Shown in pieces: positions 37,755 to 51,095 of a stretch of 64,000 nt of DNA (position 1 is its first letter; each line of letters opens with the position of its first letter). The notes under the pieces were generated by a model, which did not search any database, was not told the origin of the DNA, and worked only from the letters and a program-made list of their open reading frames with translations. Made by a program: the position numbers and the translations under genes. This DNA comes from Nemophila menziesii (taxonomy: Eukaryota > Streptophyta > Magnoliopsida > Boraginales > Hydrophyllaceae), in contig JARWIR010000039.1 in NCBI GenBank assembly GCA_029959085.1, positions 4,774,001 to 4,838,000 of the forward strand, read 5' to 3'.

Positions 37755-39648
37755 GAGCTTCAGAATCTTCTGAAGAGAAAGAGAGTGCTTACTGAAGGGT
37801 TCACTTCAAGGACTAAGAATTTAAAAGGAGAGATAAAGGTGGGTTGTAGCATTTTATTAGAGGAATGTGAAGATACTTTTAATAGGACTAGAGGTTTTTG
37901 TTGATAGCTCGAAAGACACAATACCACTCAAAACATTTATGATTTCAAGTTCAGCTGTGAAAGTCGATGACATGGTGAGGATATGCAATAAAGTACAACT
38001 CATATTAAGACATGAAATTTTATATTTTAAGAATAATTAATGGAGCACAAGTTTTTTTTTATTTGATCCTTTGATGTACATAATTTTATACTTATTTGTG
38101 ATTAGTGACTTATTTATCTAAATTAAAAAAATGTATATGAAAGGCATGAATATATTCATTGATCAGAGAAGTCACTTTCTTATTAAAGAGAATTAATTAT
38201 TCAATTAATAAGTTTAGTCAAACTAGAGTGTTATGCATATAATTTCCTCACCCACTTGTTAGAGCCATTTTGTATATAAATGTCCATTCAGTCCGCCCCT
38301 CTTACAAACCTTTTAATCATAAAATACAACTCTCAGACATTGAAATTTTCTCCATATAATCTCTTTTAAGTTTGTATTTCAATTTAAACAGAAGCATATT
38401 TCTTTAAGGGTAGGGATCTGTGAATAGGAATTAGAACACTGACTTAAGAGGACGCATTGGAACACTGACTTCAGAGGCCGAGCTAATCAAATCGAGATGG
38501 AGATTTATAGCTTGATTATTGATGGAGAAGGTAGAAATATTACTTACATATATTTTTCTCTATCATTGAGATACCGATTCATGTTTTGAGCTCTATAATT
38601 ATTATATTTCTTATTTTGCAGAACCTTACACGCAATGTCTAGATTAAGCTCTCTCACATAATTTTAAATCCAAATTGATATTATTAGATTTGAGTGATTT
38701 CTCAACAAGGGTATGTATTGTTTGAATTTCATTATTTACCTTTTATAATATACTTGTGTATTGAAATTTGTTATTCCCTTTCATCAACAGCTGCAAAATA
38801 TCGCAAAAAAAGAAGTAACTACAGTAAATCTTTCGAAGATATACTAAATTGATGTTTTAATATTATGAATATGATTATTATGAATATTATTATTATTCCC
38901 TTGTTTTTGTTTCCAGATGATTTTGGTATCTAGCTTCCTCTTCTCTTTATCAATTTGTCCAACTAGGGAGGATTTGATAGTTACGAGTTCCATCTTACTC
39001 TAAGTCATGATAAAGCGTAATGCAGAAAAATTCCCCACCCACCTCAATTAGAGCCATTTTGTATATAAATCTCCATTCAGTCTGCTCCCTCTTACAAACC
39101 TTTTATTCATAAAATACAACTTTCAGACATCGAAATTTTTTCCATACCATCTCGTTTATGTTTGTATTTCAATTGGAACAAAAGAAAATTTTGTTGAGGG
39201 TAGGGATCTGTGAATAGTAATTGCATCCCGGAATTCAGGGGCCTCTTCAATCAAATCAAGATGGAGCTCCATCGCTCAATTGTAGACGGAGAAGATAGAA
39301 AAATAACTTTCATATATTTTTCTCTATCACTGAGACACCGAACATCATTATCCTGCAAACATACCTATTATGCTCAGTGGTCCATCATGTATTTGTATTC
39401 TTACTTTAAACATTTTCAATACGAGTGACTATTCATGTTTTGAGCTCGGTAGTTATTATTTTTCTTATTTTGCAGAACCTTACATGCAATGGCTAACACA
39501 AGCTCTCACACATTATTATAAATCCAAATTGATATTATTGGATTTGAGTGATTTCTAAATAAGGGCATTTATTGTTTGAATTTCATTATTTTGCTTTTAT
39601 CATATACTTGTGTATTAAAATTTATTATTCCTTTTTATCAACAACTAC
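37755..39648 (+). repeat. Segment B, two sub-copies
   Basis: Sub-copies at about 38260-38990 and 39040-39648 parallel those at 26960-28600. The second reads MELHRSIVDGEDRKITFIYF and YMQWLTQALTHYYKSK. It breaks off at tatcaacaacta (39648), where foreign sequence begins; the missing part resumes at 42537. Confidence 0.7.
39062..39069 (+). promoter_or_regulatory. TATA box of the segment B gene
   Basis: The sequence tatataaa is followed by a conserved ctccattcagtctgc(t)ccc leader and about 100 bp later by the first exon-like block. The same arrangement is kept at 4650, near 26970, 27792, 38273, 48615 and (decayed to tatataca) 59780. Confidence 0.5.
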
Positions 39649-39714
39649 ATGCTTTCATACCGTGAATTCAATATACAACAGTAAATACTTTCGACGACCT
39701 AAAAATATCATTTT

Positions 39715-40105
39715 CGTTAGGTTACTCAGGAAAGACGGTGAACCTTCTAATGATCTTAACAACTATACACTTAACCAATATTCGTTGATGTTCTTGAGGG
39801 TTTAAAATGCCTATTAAATATATAATTAATGGTAGAGAGTAAAAAAAGGATATAACATCAATGATGGTATATTTTCTAGTTGGTCCATCTTTGTTCAAGC
39901 AATTACATGTTCAATAGAATAAGATAAAATAGAATTTAACAAGAAACAAGTGGAATACTGTGAGGACGTTTTATTGGCTTTTGTATTTCTTCATATAAAA
40001 AGAGAAATTCTTAAAGGGCCTTGTCTTTGTTGGAAGCAAAGCTATCTTAGTAAAATTGTGAAAACATTTATAATTCTTCATAAGATGATTATTAAAGACA
40101 ATTGA
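39715..40105 (+). pseudogene. PIF/Harbinger transposase C-terminal remnant
   Basis: The plus-strand frames read SNDLNNYTLNQYSLMFLRV, a shift, MPIKYIINGRE, a shift, GYNINDGIFSSWSIFVQAIT, a stop, then KKQVEYCEDVLLAFVFLHIK and IVKTFIILHKMIIKDN with TGA at 40105. The order matches the C-terminal half of plant Harbinger-type (HARBI1/ALP1-like) DDE nucleases: NDINVL, then Y.ING..Y..GY...DGIYP.W..F, then RKDVE.AFGVL...R...RGP, then IILHNMI. HKMI here replaces the usual HNMI. The N-terminal catalytic region is absent. At least two shifts and a stop make it inactive. It opens the foreign interval 39649-42520. Confidence 0.8.
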
Positions 40106-41613
40106 CTCGTGACTGATGATGACTATGTCGATGATGACTATGTCGATGATCTGTCATGGTACCATAGCATGTCACCTCATGTTGTGTTAACTACAGACAT
40201 AAGAACCATTACTGTCTAGTAATCGCACTCATATCAAGGATTCTGTAGATTACTTTTAGCTCCGAAGTGATCTTATTGCACATATGTCGAACAAAAGCTG
40301 TTATGAGAATTGACGATTCAACTCACATAATTTCAACTTGTGTAATTTATTTTCATGTAAATATAATTTATGTCTACGTAATTTTATGTTTATGTATTTT
40401 TAATTTGTGTGATTTAAATTCAATTTATAGTCCTTATTATCATTCATATCATATTTATTTTATGTCATTACATCATTTATATAATTTTATAATTTAATGC
40501 TTTAAAATACCTTAGGAAATTAATAAATGGAAAGTGAAGCACATTAAACTAGATAAATAAAAAAAACACTAATATATGAAAACATTAAATTTTAATATAC
40601 AAAAAACACCCGGGTATAAAATATAAATAATATGAAAAGTGATTTTATAAATCTTCGCTACTTTGTGCCATTTTCAAAATTGTAGTCATCATGTTTAAAT
40701 AGTTTACTATCGAACATGGGTAATCTTTTAATATCACTTGTTTTTTTATCTATTACCCACATTCTTCTTCCTTGACATTTATTCATGGGGAGTTTCATCT
40801 TCCTTATCATTATATCTCGATTAATTATATAAACTTCTTGGAATCCTATAAGTCTTTCTTCTTTTTGTTGTATTTTAACAAAAGTCTATCCTACAATGGC
40901 CTTTTAGATTCCCATAGACCTTGATTCTCTAGGCTCTCTTTGTGTGTTAGGCGAGAAGTCGAAATTAACTAATCCATTTGACATGGAGACGGAGATGGAG
41001 TACTAGTAGAAGTTAAATTTAGAACTAATTCATTCAAAATATTTCCCATGAATACATGTTCATAAGTGGAGAATTGTTCTCCCCGAATTGTATAATTATA
41101 TAGCATCACCACCCTACCGAAAAAGTAGTCATCTATATTAAAATATTAGTCGAGATATAATTAAATTTATATGGATAACAGTTATGATGTAATTTAAGTC
41201 TTACCTTGTCACTGGCATTTTCACCTAACCTTGGTTGTAAATTTTTCCTTTTTCATGTACTTGGCGAATCTTGTGCATGCCTTGTTGATTATGCTACTAT
41301 GTTATTCAAAACAGTTTTCCATTTCACCAATCTTTCCTTTCTCTCTTTGATTTTGATTCCTATGTTGTTATTTTTTTTTCGGAAATGTTGATTAATTATG
41401 GGTTATCTCTAATTTTATGGATTTAGGGTTTGTAAATTTTTTAACTTAGTAAATTTCATAACATTTCATAATTCAAATAAATGTAAGAATCAGGGTTTTG
41501 AATCATATAAAAGGCGAGTTTGGTAATTTAGCGTTGCATTGAGTTTTTGAATAATTATTTAAATATGCACAGATGTTTATAAAGTTTATAAGTTGTATAT
41601 GTTCATATGACAG
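40106..41613. other. Interval without supported gene
   Basis: It begins with a short tandem gatgatgactatgtc (40112-40150), probably the acidic tail of the transposase reading. A minus-strand open stretch near 40640-40790 (GRRMWVIDKKTSDIKRLPMF) is unrecognised. The rest is A+T-rich spacer or intron up to the VPS8-like exons. Confidence 0.4.
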
Positions 41614-42135
41614 GTGAAATTCGTACTAGTCCCAAGGTGGTTTTTTTATCAAACAGATGTTGTTGTATATGCTCAAATTTTAAAGCCTGGTAAAAATATA
41701 TGGTGGAGCGAGAAGTTATTTCCACAAGTATGTATAAATACTTATTATTTAATCATTGGGACCACAAAGCTGTAAAAAAGATCATTATTTCATATATTAT
41801 TGTCTGAAAGAAAAGTAAATATTTCAATATTTGTGAATTATTGCAGGTGTAACCCCTGAAACATCGGAAAAAGTTTCTCTTCTTGCAATTGCTTGAGATC
41901 GAAATGTTAATATTGCGAAATTAGTAAAGTGTGAAGCTAAAAGTACATTGGAAATAGACTCTGATTGATTCAGCAGTAGGTGTAGCATGGTTAAACGCTC
42001 AGGTGTGAATTTTATCAGTAAATTGTCATGTAAATTATGTATTTTTTGATAGAGTAGTTAGATAAAGTACTTTTGCAGATGTTAGTTGTCCCCACATCAT
42101 TTGGAAAACTTTGCTTCATAGAAAATTATTCTCCA
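41614..42135 (+). pseudogene. VPS8: VPS8-like gene fragment, three exons
   Basis: Exons lie at 41614-41727, 41847-42002 and from 42079, with cag acceptors and gt donors. Readings are VVVYAQILKPGKNIWWSEKL with FPQ; VTPETSEKVSLLAIA, stop (TGA where Trp is expected), DRNVNIAKLVK; a frame change, TLIDSAVGVAWLNAQ; and MLVVPTSFGKLCFI. This resembles the N-terminal WD40-like region of plant VPS8, a CORVET tethering-complex subunit acting in endosome-to-vacuole traffic. Introns are retained, so it derives from genomic DNA. It ends where the inverted LTR piece begins. The identification rests on recall of the family pattern and is less certain than for ARP4 or MinE. Confidence 0.62.
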
Positions 42136-42159
42136 TGGTTCTTGCAATTGCTTATTTGC

Positions 42160-42519
42160 TTTATGCCATAGTTTTTCCTTTTCCATGATTTTAGCTTTTG
42201 TTTCCTTTATCTCCAATTACCATGCTTATCTCTTTCCATATCTTGTAGTCTTTGACTTGGACTCTAATTAATCTTCATAATTATCTTTAAATCTTCACAC
42301 TAAATAAACAATTAAACCCAATATGCTCTAAAAATATTATGTTACTAAATCAAGACCCAATATAGGAAAGTGTACTAAATTAAGCTAAAATCAACCTATG
42401 CTCTAATACATACACCTAAAATGATGTCTCAGAAATAGATTATATTATCACAAATGAGGAGACATCAAGACCCCCAACTCAAAGTTGTATCGTCCCGATA
42501 CAATAAAAGTAAAGAACAT
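42160..42519 (-). repeat. Inverted LTR fragment
   Basis: This is the reverse complement of 44576-44936 with only a few differences in about 360 bp. It holds the last 50 bp of a retroelement's internal region (including the purine tract ttgggggtct) and the first 300 or so bp of its LTR, starting TG at 42467 on the minus strand. The LTR is cut at 42160. Confidence 0.88.
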
Positions 42520-42536
42520 AAGCCTTGGATTTGTGG

Positions 42537-42893
42537 TGTCGCAAAAGAAGAATTAATTACCGTAAACCTATCTAATATATACTAAAATTGATGTTCTAAG
42601 ATTATGAATATTACTATATTCCCTTTTTTTGTTACCAATGATTTTTTATCAGGTATCTAGCTTCCTCGGCTCTTTATCAATTCATCCAACAAAAGAGTAT
42701 TTGATAGTTACGAGTTGCATCAAATCTAAATCATGGTATTTCCATTCAGGTCCATTTATTTCTAATCTTAGTTATCCTTATTAATCCCTTATTTTTTGAA
42801 TTATATCTCCTTTAAAGCACATTGTGTTTGATTAAAAGGTTTTCATACGGTCACTTTAAAATCTATTGTGATCGTTTTTCTTTCTACACCCTC
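42537..42893 (+). repeat. Segment B, displaced 3' part
   Basis: It resumes the segment B sequence lost at 39648 and is collinear with 28362-28715. It includes the exon-like block FLGSLSIHPTKEYLIVTSCI and CLIKRFSYGHFKIYCDRFSF. It ends at ctcaat, where retroelement sequence starts. Confidence 0.7.
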
Positions 42894-42895
42894 AA

Positions 42896-45800
42896 TAAGA
42901 AGTTGGGTGAAGAAGAAACATGTGAGTTTAAGATGAGTAACGATATTGACGGTGCTTGGATCATTAAAGTTTTGAGAGTAATTACACAACTTTCAGAAGA
43001 AGGAAATGAGTACATCACAACACTCCTCGAGCAATTAAAGAAAATCCAGCAAAATCCTATCTTGGAATGTCATTAAGGCGAGGTAATAGCCTCGAAGAGT
43101 ATGTTTTCTTTCTTCCCTACCATTTCTTTATGTGCAATATGTATGCTAATTTTAAATTTTATTTTTCTTGAGTCTTTTTCGAGTCGTGGGGACACGGCTC
43201 ATTTTTGAGTTGGGGGTGGGGATTCGTTGTCCTCATCTTCCTTTTTGTTTTTGCATAAAATTTAAAAAATTTTGGGTTGAAATAGGCATAGAATATGTTG
43301 AATGTACCTAAGTGAGCATGATTTAATTAGGTCAATGATAGTAAGTAGTATGGTTTTGAAAGATGTTACAAATTTGTTTGGCATGCAGGTATGAAAACAA
43401 GAAATAAAGGCTAGATTAGTTAATGAACAATGATATGAAGTCACGTTGAAACTTAGGGAAATTATTTGCTGTGTAGAACGTGAGATTTCAAATTAGTTGA
43501 TAACCCGCTTGAAGTGAAAAAGTAACAAAATCCGGTAGTTAGAAAAATGAATAAGGCAGTTCTTTCATATTGAAGCCGCTTGAAGCCTTTTTATACTTTC
43601 ACACCCTTTTATTTGATGTTGTTATTATTTATCCGTCTTAGCCCCTCTGAGCCTTTCTAAAGCCTTTTATTTAACCACATTATAATCCATACCCTTAGTT
43701 TGTAGGACTTATCTATATAACCCGCACTCGAATCGCAAAACTTGAAGCAAGTTGTTTTAGAGCTTGAGTTTGGAGTTGTGGGTTTCATCATTAGGGAACA
43801 TTGGAATTTTGAAAATTGTAATTGTGATTTTATTGATGATGAAAAGTTGATTATTGTAACCCTTTGCCGGGGTAATAGTGAATGGAAAAGAAGTTACGAG
43901 CTAAATTTTCCAACAAGGGCATAAAAAGAAAGGATATATCTATGAAAAAATAGTGTGATATCTCAACATCAAAGAGAATCATAGCTATACAAAAAGAAAA
44001 AATTTGAATTGAAATGAAAATATATATTCGGACCGGCAAAGTGGAATTTGTAGATCATCATAAAAGGTTCATTTGGGATTATTGGGGATGCACATTAAAG
44101 AATCAATAAATTGGGTTGAATGAAAACATCTTCGAGTGAAAACTCAAGCACTAGGGCGATTCGTTGATGGCTAGTGAGGAGAGAGACAAAAGCTCCCTTT
44201 TCATTATCCAAATATATCATACCGTCTCTAAGCCAAGTTATAACCAAAGACCTTAGGATTTCTAACTACTTGGTGGAGAAGCAATTGAGATATTAGGTAA
44301 TAGGTGAGTGGAACATTGGATGCTATATTAGGACCTATGAACAACCTATAGTCATTAACCTGAACTAAGTTATCATCCTCTCCTTCTGGCATTGCGAAAT
44401 TAATCGGGACTTGAAATTATGGATTGTTGATTATGTGTATATTAAGAATACTTGTGTATTATTTCTTGAGCATTACTACATGAGACTTTTTAGATATATT
44501 GCTCTAGGATCATTCATTATGTTCTGTTCTTATCTCCTCCTACTTCTTCTTCTTGTTTATATGACTACCCTTCTGTTCTTTACTTTTATTGTATCGGGAC
44601 GATACAACTTTGAGTTGGGGGTCTTGATGTCTCCTCATTTGTGATAATATAATCTATTTCTGAGACATCATTTTAGGTGTATGTATTAGAGCATAGGTTG
44701 ATTTTAGCTTAATTTAGTACACTTTCCTATATTGGGTCTTGATTTAGTAACATAATATTTTTAGAGTATATTGGGTTTAATTGTTTATTTAGTGTGAAGA
44801 TTTAAAGATAATTATGGAGATTAATTAGAGTCCAAGTCAAAGACTACAAGATATGGAAAGAGATAAGCATGGTAATTGGAGATAAAGGAAACAAAAGGTA
44901 AAATCATGGAAAAGGAAAAACTACCTTAAATCTGAATTTCTGCAGCTACGCCTAAAGAAGTGGTGATAACTCCAAAACCAAGCCGATTTTGGAAGATTAC
45001 TTTAATAGGGACGTAGATAATTATGTGAGGATTTTTTTGGTATCTTGTGGGCTAAAAACCGACCAATAACAAAGAAGATATTATCAAAACAGTTCAGCAG
45101 TAATTATCTTTATTTCTATACGAATGTTAGTTGGGCTTGGAGTCTATTACTTAACCTCTCCTCCAAGAAACGAATTAGGTCAAACTATACACTATAAATA
45201 AAGCCTCTTAACACTCTTAAATCATCCTTGACCAAACCTTAAGGTCAAGAAGAAGCTACAACACAAGAAGAGAAGTCTGGAAGGAGCGGTGCATCAATCA
45301 TGTCTTCTTCAAACTTTAATTCTGTAATTCTTTTCTTTTCTTTTCTTAGTATGAATTAATTCTATTTAGCTTGAGTTTTAGCATATATGTATGAACCCTA
45401 GTTTTGGTTGACATCTATCTAATTTGATTGAATTTATGTTTTGATTTCTCTGTTTATGTGTTGGATTTCTCTGACAACCCCGTCTAACTAGATAGTCAAT
45501 GGTTTAGTGTATTGCTATTTTATCAATTGCAGGAACAGTTTGCTTAGGTTCTTATTGACATAGGTAAACCCTATTTGAAACTACCTAGCGCAATTGAAAC
45601 CAAACTATTGAAATACTACATGATTCATACCTTACATGTTTAGAACGGCAAAACTAGCGGGGATTACTTGCTATTTACTCAAGCTAAACTTTCATACTAT
45701 CTTCTTTTCTTTTCTTTTATTTATTTTCTGTCTTTTAATTTAGTAGTTTAGTTTTCTTATTTAAAAACCAAATAAATATTTATCTATCTCTTCCTTCTAC

Positions 45801-46000
45801 TTGCATATTATCTTTTCTATCTTTTATATCTGCACTTGAATAATTTGCATAAGTTCTTCTTAACCTTCATAGTCCCTGAGGAACGAATCTTACTTATTCA
45901 TTAAAACTTGCATACGATCTTTATACTAGCAGAACCTCTTAGGGTGATTATTTGCATCTAATTTAGATATCTTTTTATCACACCCTAGGCCACGCCACCA
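42896..46000 (+). mobile_element. 3' end of a Ty3/Gypsy (Athila-like) element with LTR
   Basis: The right end (44625-46000) is an LTR related to 60290-61825. Upstream lies the purine tract ttgggggtct and about 1.7 kb of non-coding internal sequence, preceded by a 58-codon open stretch (KKLGEEETCEFKMSNDIDGA onward, ending QQNPILECH at 43076) of unknown identity. No integrase, reverse transcriptase or 5' LTR is present, so the element lost everything upstream of 42896. Segment A sequence resumes exactly at 46001. Confidence 0.7.
44625..46000 (+). repeat. 3' LTR (1376 bp)
   Basis: It starts TGATGTCTCCTCATTTGTG after the purine tract and ends ccacgccacca, which matches the cgacacca end of the LTR at 61825. 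A promoter-like tataaata lies at 45193, matching 60859 in the other LTR. A (ttttc)n tract is at 45331. Alignment with the other LTR is clear but only moderately similar, so they belong to different elements. Confidence 0.8.
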
Positions 46001-47578
46001 ATAATGGAGTGGGTTAATAATTATATTGGGTGAACTTCTAAATTTAGTGTTTTATGACAATTCACTATGTCCAACCTTTACCTTATGAACTTTTGATACT
46101 TTGAAAATAATTTAGTTAGAAAGGAAGTATGAGTTTGTGGGGCCATATGAACATTCTTTTACTAAATATGTTTTTCTAATTTTTAATTTTTATTTAGTTA
46201 AAACAATCAATCTGGAAATTGTATATCTTGCAATATAAAAATTTATAGCACAACAATTTATCATATTAATTTTTATCATTTGTACAGTGTCTTTGCTGTG
46301 CTAAGAAGAATTTATATTTCTTTAATACCATACTTGGGTGCTATTAATGGAGGCATTGTTCCTATTTCTCATGCATTGTCCCAAGGTATCATTCTGTTAT
46401 GAAAGGTTAGTATTCATTGTATATTACATGATCATGGAAATATATATGTTGGGAATCTCGTTTGCAATACGATAGATTCTAGTAAATGGAGCATGAACTT
46501 GGTTTGTTAAGTATTTATTAATTAATTAACCCTTATTCAAAAAATTAATAATTAATTGTTTGAGTCCCTTTGAGTATACTTATCATTATTACAACTTTGA
46601 TATTTTAGGATGAGGCAAAATATCAAAGACCTAGATTTAAGCACTAATTCAAAATTCATCCAAGTTTTGGTCGTGCAAATTACCTTTGAAGTTTATTTGG
46701 TAGGAGTGAAATAGCTTCGGATACAGAGAGAAGGTTTAAAGAACCCAAATATTGTTTCTAGGAAATTTTTAGAATAACGAGTAAAGAAACCATTGTCAAA
46801 ACTAAATCTTTAATTTGTCCATATTTATCATTTATCTTTATTAAATATATATCATTGTCCATTTAGAAATAAGTCATGTTATATTAATAAATATTTTATT
46901 TATTTTTAAATTTTGAAGAATATGTGTGTCGTTCTTAAAAGAATATTTGTTTTATAGGAAAAGATCGTTCGTCATGACATTTCAACACAAAAAATATCAT
47001 TTTCTTACTATAAATATTATAATTATACAACAATTTGATGCATTAAAAGCTTATTTTTTTTGTACAATAATTAATGGGTTTGTCTTAGATTATTACTTTT
47101 ATAAGTTGGGATAATAGGGACATATATTTGTTATAAGATGATAATTTGTAATGATTTTATGTTCTCGTACTTTATTGGGTTCTATTTAGGGATATCTTCA
47201 TTATAATAATATTTTAATTTTTTTGTCAAGAATGGATAATTTATGAGTGAGTGAATAACATTTTTTTGTGTGCAATAAATACTTATTGTTTATTGTTTTC
47301 TACACGTAGCATAACTCGATATACTCAAAATTAATATTCTAAAAATGGCTTCGGAAGATCTTATATGTGAGCATGGGACTATTGTTGATGGAAAGAAATG
47401 ATAAGTTAGAATTCACTACTGTGACAAGGTTATGAGCAACGGATTTTATCGTCTTGAATACCATTTAGCTGGCATTCGAGGAGACGTCGCCAGTTGCAAG
47501 AATGTTCCTATCGATGTTAAGGAGGTTTGTCTAAATGAGATACTCGAGAAAAGAGAAAAATTAGTCAATGAAGATTAG
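46001..47578 (+). repeat. Segment A, 3' two-thirds
   Basis: It is collinear with 2001-3591 at an offset of about 43990. It is cut on the left by the LTR. The duplicated block continues through 50995. Confidence 0.8.
47345..47578 (+). pseudogene. BED zinc-finger exon, broken (copy 9)
   Basis: It reads MASEDLICEHGTIVDGKK, two stops, VRIHYCDKVMSNGFYRLEYH, then LAGIRGDVASC. It shares the Cys-to-Ile change (RIHYC) and the intact LEYH with the copy at 3358, confirming that they are sister copies. Confidence 0.82.
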
Positions 47579-47770
47579 TTGCAGAGCCGGTCCGGGCCCA
47601 AAGCAGCCAAGGTTGTAACTTTGGCCCCGAAATTTTGAGGGCCCAAAAAAAAGTTATATATAGTATTAGTTATATATCTTACGGTTTAAAGCTAACATAG
47701 TAAATCAGTTAGCTTAGTGAAACTGTAGCGTGTTTACTTGGGAGAGATCCCAACTTCAAAACCCACTAGC
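47579..47770 (+). mobile_element. Short insertion, second copy
   Basis: It is collinear with 3592-3783 (cagagccggtccgggccc at the left, A- and B-box-like motifs at the right) and at the same place in the repeat. It was therefore present before the 5-kb block was duplicated. Confidence 0.5.
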
Positions 47771-50700
47771 GACTCCTTTGAAGAGAAAGAGAGTGCTTAC
47801 TAAAGGGTTCACTTCAGGGACAAAGAATTTGGAGGGAGAGATCAAAGTGGTTGTAGCATATTGTTAGAGGAATGTGCCTATACTTTTAATAGGATTGTAG
47901 TTAAGGTTTTTGTTGTTAGCTCGAAAGACACAATACCCCTTGAAACATTCATGATTTCAAATATGATGTGATAGTCGATGAGATGGTGATGATATGAAAT
48001 AAATTTATAAGAAGGCGGGTATAAAGATATAAGAAGTGGTTTCATGAAGGAGACAAGTAGGCGATGCTGAAAACTAGACCAAGGAATCTAATTGAATAAA
48101 ATATATCAAATTACCTGGAATTTATTAACTACATCTATATCTTAGAAAAATTTAAAATAATATCAAAACATCTTTACACTCCCACTGCTATTTTGCACAA
48201 CATAGGGACTAATTTTACAATTAATTGTTGCATAATTTAGACTACTTTGGCTTAATCGCAGAAAAAAATTGAGTTTACTTAAATATGTGTTAATTTAAAT
48301 GAATATGTGGGAGAATAAATAAAAAGTTACCTACTCATATTACGACATGGAATTGTATATTTTAAGAATAATTAGTGGAGTACGGACTTTCCAATCTTTT
48401 TCATTTGATTCTTTAATGTATAGAATTTTATACTTATTTGTCATGAGTGACTTATTTATTTAAATTCAAAAATGTATATTAAAGGCATGAATATATTCAT
48501 TGATTGGAGAAGTCTCTTTTTAATTAAAGAGACATAATTATTCAATTAATAATTCTGTCAAACTAGAGTGTAATTAAGATAAATTCCTCACCCACCTCAT
48601 TTAGAGACATTTTTTATATAAATCTCCATTTAGTCTGTCCCTTTTACAAACCTTTTATTCATAAAATACAACTCTATATCAAATTTTTTTCTATACCATC
48701 TCGTTTTAGTTTGTATTTCAATTTGAACAAAAGGAAATTGCGTTGAGGGCAGGAATCCGTGAATAGGAATAGGAACCCTGACTTAAGGGGCCGTGAAGGA
48801 AGTTGCGTTGAGGGTAGGAATCTGTGAATAGGAATAGGAACCCTGACTTAAGGGCTGTGTCAATCAAATCGAGATTGAGTTCCACAACTAGATTGTTAAT
48901 GGAGAAGATAGAAATATTACTTTCATTTTTAATAAATCTACAACCATGTTTATGGTAGGCTTTAAATAATTATAAAAAAAGTTTTTGTTTTGTAATTTTT
49001 TAATCTGATTTTGTTTTTTATTTATCTCAACCAACTTTTATAATCTATTATTTTCGTAATACCGTATTTATTATAACTTTTGATTAATAAATATTATTTA
49101 TTTATTTTAAAATAACAACTAAATTATTTAGAATACTAAAAATTTAATTATAATTTCTAATATCTTAATATTAATCTTTATATAAACTTGTTCATATCAT
49201 TCTTTGTGGAAAACAAAATAGGAGGTTGCCTCCTAATTCACGTCTAATTCAAATTCGACTTCATTTTCTATCATTGATTCGTTAGTGGCCTCTTTCTCAA
49301 GCATTGTCACAAGGTATCATTCTCCACTGTGACAAGTGAATATTTATAAAATATTTTTATATTTGAAACCTTGTTTGAAATAGGTTGTATTAAAAAAAAA
49401 AATAGAGCATATACTTGAATTTGTGAAATATTTATTAATTAATGAAATTGTATTCTAAAAATTTAATCATTAATTTCTTGAGGCCCTATAAGTATAGTTG
49501 TCATTATTAACTAATCTAGTTTGAGGCCAAATATCCGAGGTTTAGATTTGAACACTAAATCAAAGTCCATCAAAACTTTGGTTGTGAAACTTAACGTTGT
49601 CGTTTATTTGCCAGGAGAGAAATAGTAAGGTAAAGATTGGTTAAATTTGATAGAAACCCTTCTCCTATTCTTCTTCTCTTTGCTCCAGACGTGTATCTCT
49701 CTTCTCTGGTTTAATATTTCAAGTGTTCTTACTTATGAGCTTTTAAAATGAATATATACTAGGTTAAAACGTTTACGCTCAAATTGACTCACTTAGTTGG
49801 GTTAAAAATAGATCAATCCATTTTTAGCTAGTGTTGGACACGAGTTACAGTGAAAGCAAGTTGCATAACGTAATCATCTTAACTCCAAATTGACGTATGT
49901 CTCTTTTAACGCATCACTAATATCAAGATATATCCAAATCAAATGAAAATTTGTTTGAAGCTCTGACCAATAAATCGTGGTGACAAAATCAAGTGACATC
50001 AAGGAATTGCCGGTAAACGCTCTAATTTCTCTAAAAGTGATTTTCAGTTTTTTTTTCAACGCCTTGGTATGGGTTTGAACTTGACTTCTTGACTTCCCCT
50101 AACCATCTTGGTGTCCCATCTCAAACATGTACCTAAAAGCTACAAACACAATACAATATTTATGCAAAACACATCTCTACAAATAACAATTTTATTAAAA
50201 TACGATAGAAAAAATCAAGATATGTCAAATATTAGTGAATATTCCCTTAGTTAGGTTCAATAAACTCCCAAAATGATATCTCATGGTAATATTATTCTAT
50301 CATAGAAGAAGAGATATTAGAGTCTCATATCATCCGAGTACATAAGAACTGCACACTCAACACAACACACAAAAACTCTAGAAATAACATAAACACCCAG
50401 ATTAGAGAAGAAAATGTAAAGTATCAAATAATGGGAAAAATAAATCAACTACGTCCTATAAAACCCTAAAAATATGCGTCGTGACTAGATTATTCTATCA
50501 CAAAGTACAAGACAATCAGTGATATGTAATAACTTTTATCTAAGTGAACTGCCCCTCTAGGGCCTTGAGATCATTTAGAGATATATAGCTTAACCTCATC
50601 ACGTGTCATTGAATTTATCAAGTCCTTATCACAAGGACTGCGTCATTTTGGATTTGAAATCATTGAGTGTAAAGAATCAACCATGATTAGATAATTAATT

Positions 50701-51095
50701 CCATTCTAAACACTCCAACAACACTTGGCTATGAATTCAGCTAAAAATCTTAATCATCTTTAAGTCCACACTCGGTGAATTCATCAAATCCAACTCAAGA
50801 GAACCTTTATTTAATGGTTATGAATTCATTTAACTTTAGATAGCGATAGACTAGAAGAAACTTTATTAAGTCTATTTTGAATAATTTATGTATTTATTTC
50901 TTCTGAACAACTTTGTCATTATGTCATGGATGTTCAATCCAACTATTGTAAGACATTGGTAGGTGGCTAAAATGCCTAAACATATCAGATCCAATTAAAA
51001 ATCCAATTCAAATTCTGACAATCAAATTTTATATTTTTTCTATTTAACTTTGTTCTTTATTTTATACTCTCTGTTAATTTTTTCTTTTTTAATAT
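47771..51095 (+). repeat. Segments B (truncated) and C, fourth copy
   Basis: It is collinear with 3784-7015. B runs to about 48930, with tatataaa near 48615 and the duplicated leader, and C to about 51000. An A+T-rich spacer then leads to the next A. No intact gene is found; the only open stretch on the minus strand (50059-49874) is also present, broken, in sister copies. Confidence 0.75.

Noticed and set aside
42160..44936. Inverted arms as a foldback or MITE-type transposon
   Set aside because: The arms are the internal/LTR junction of a Gypsy element and no target duplication flanks the pair.
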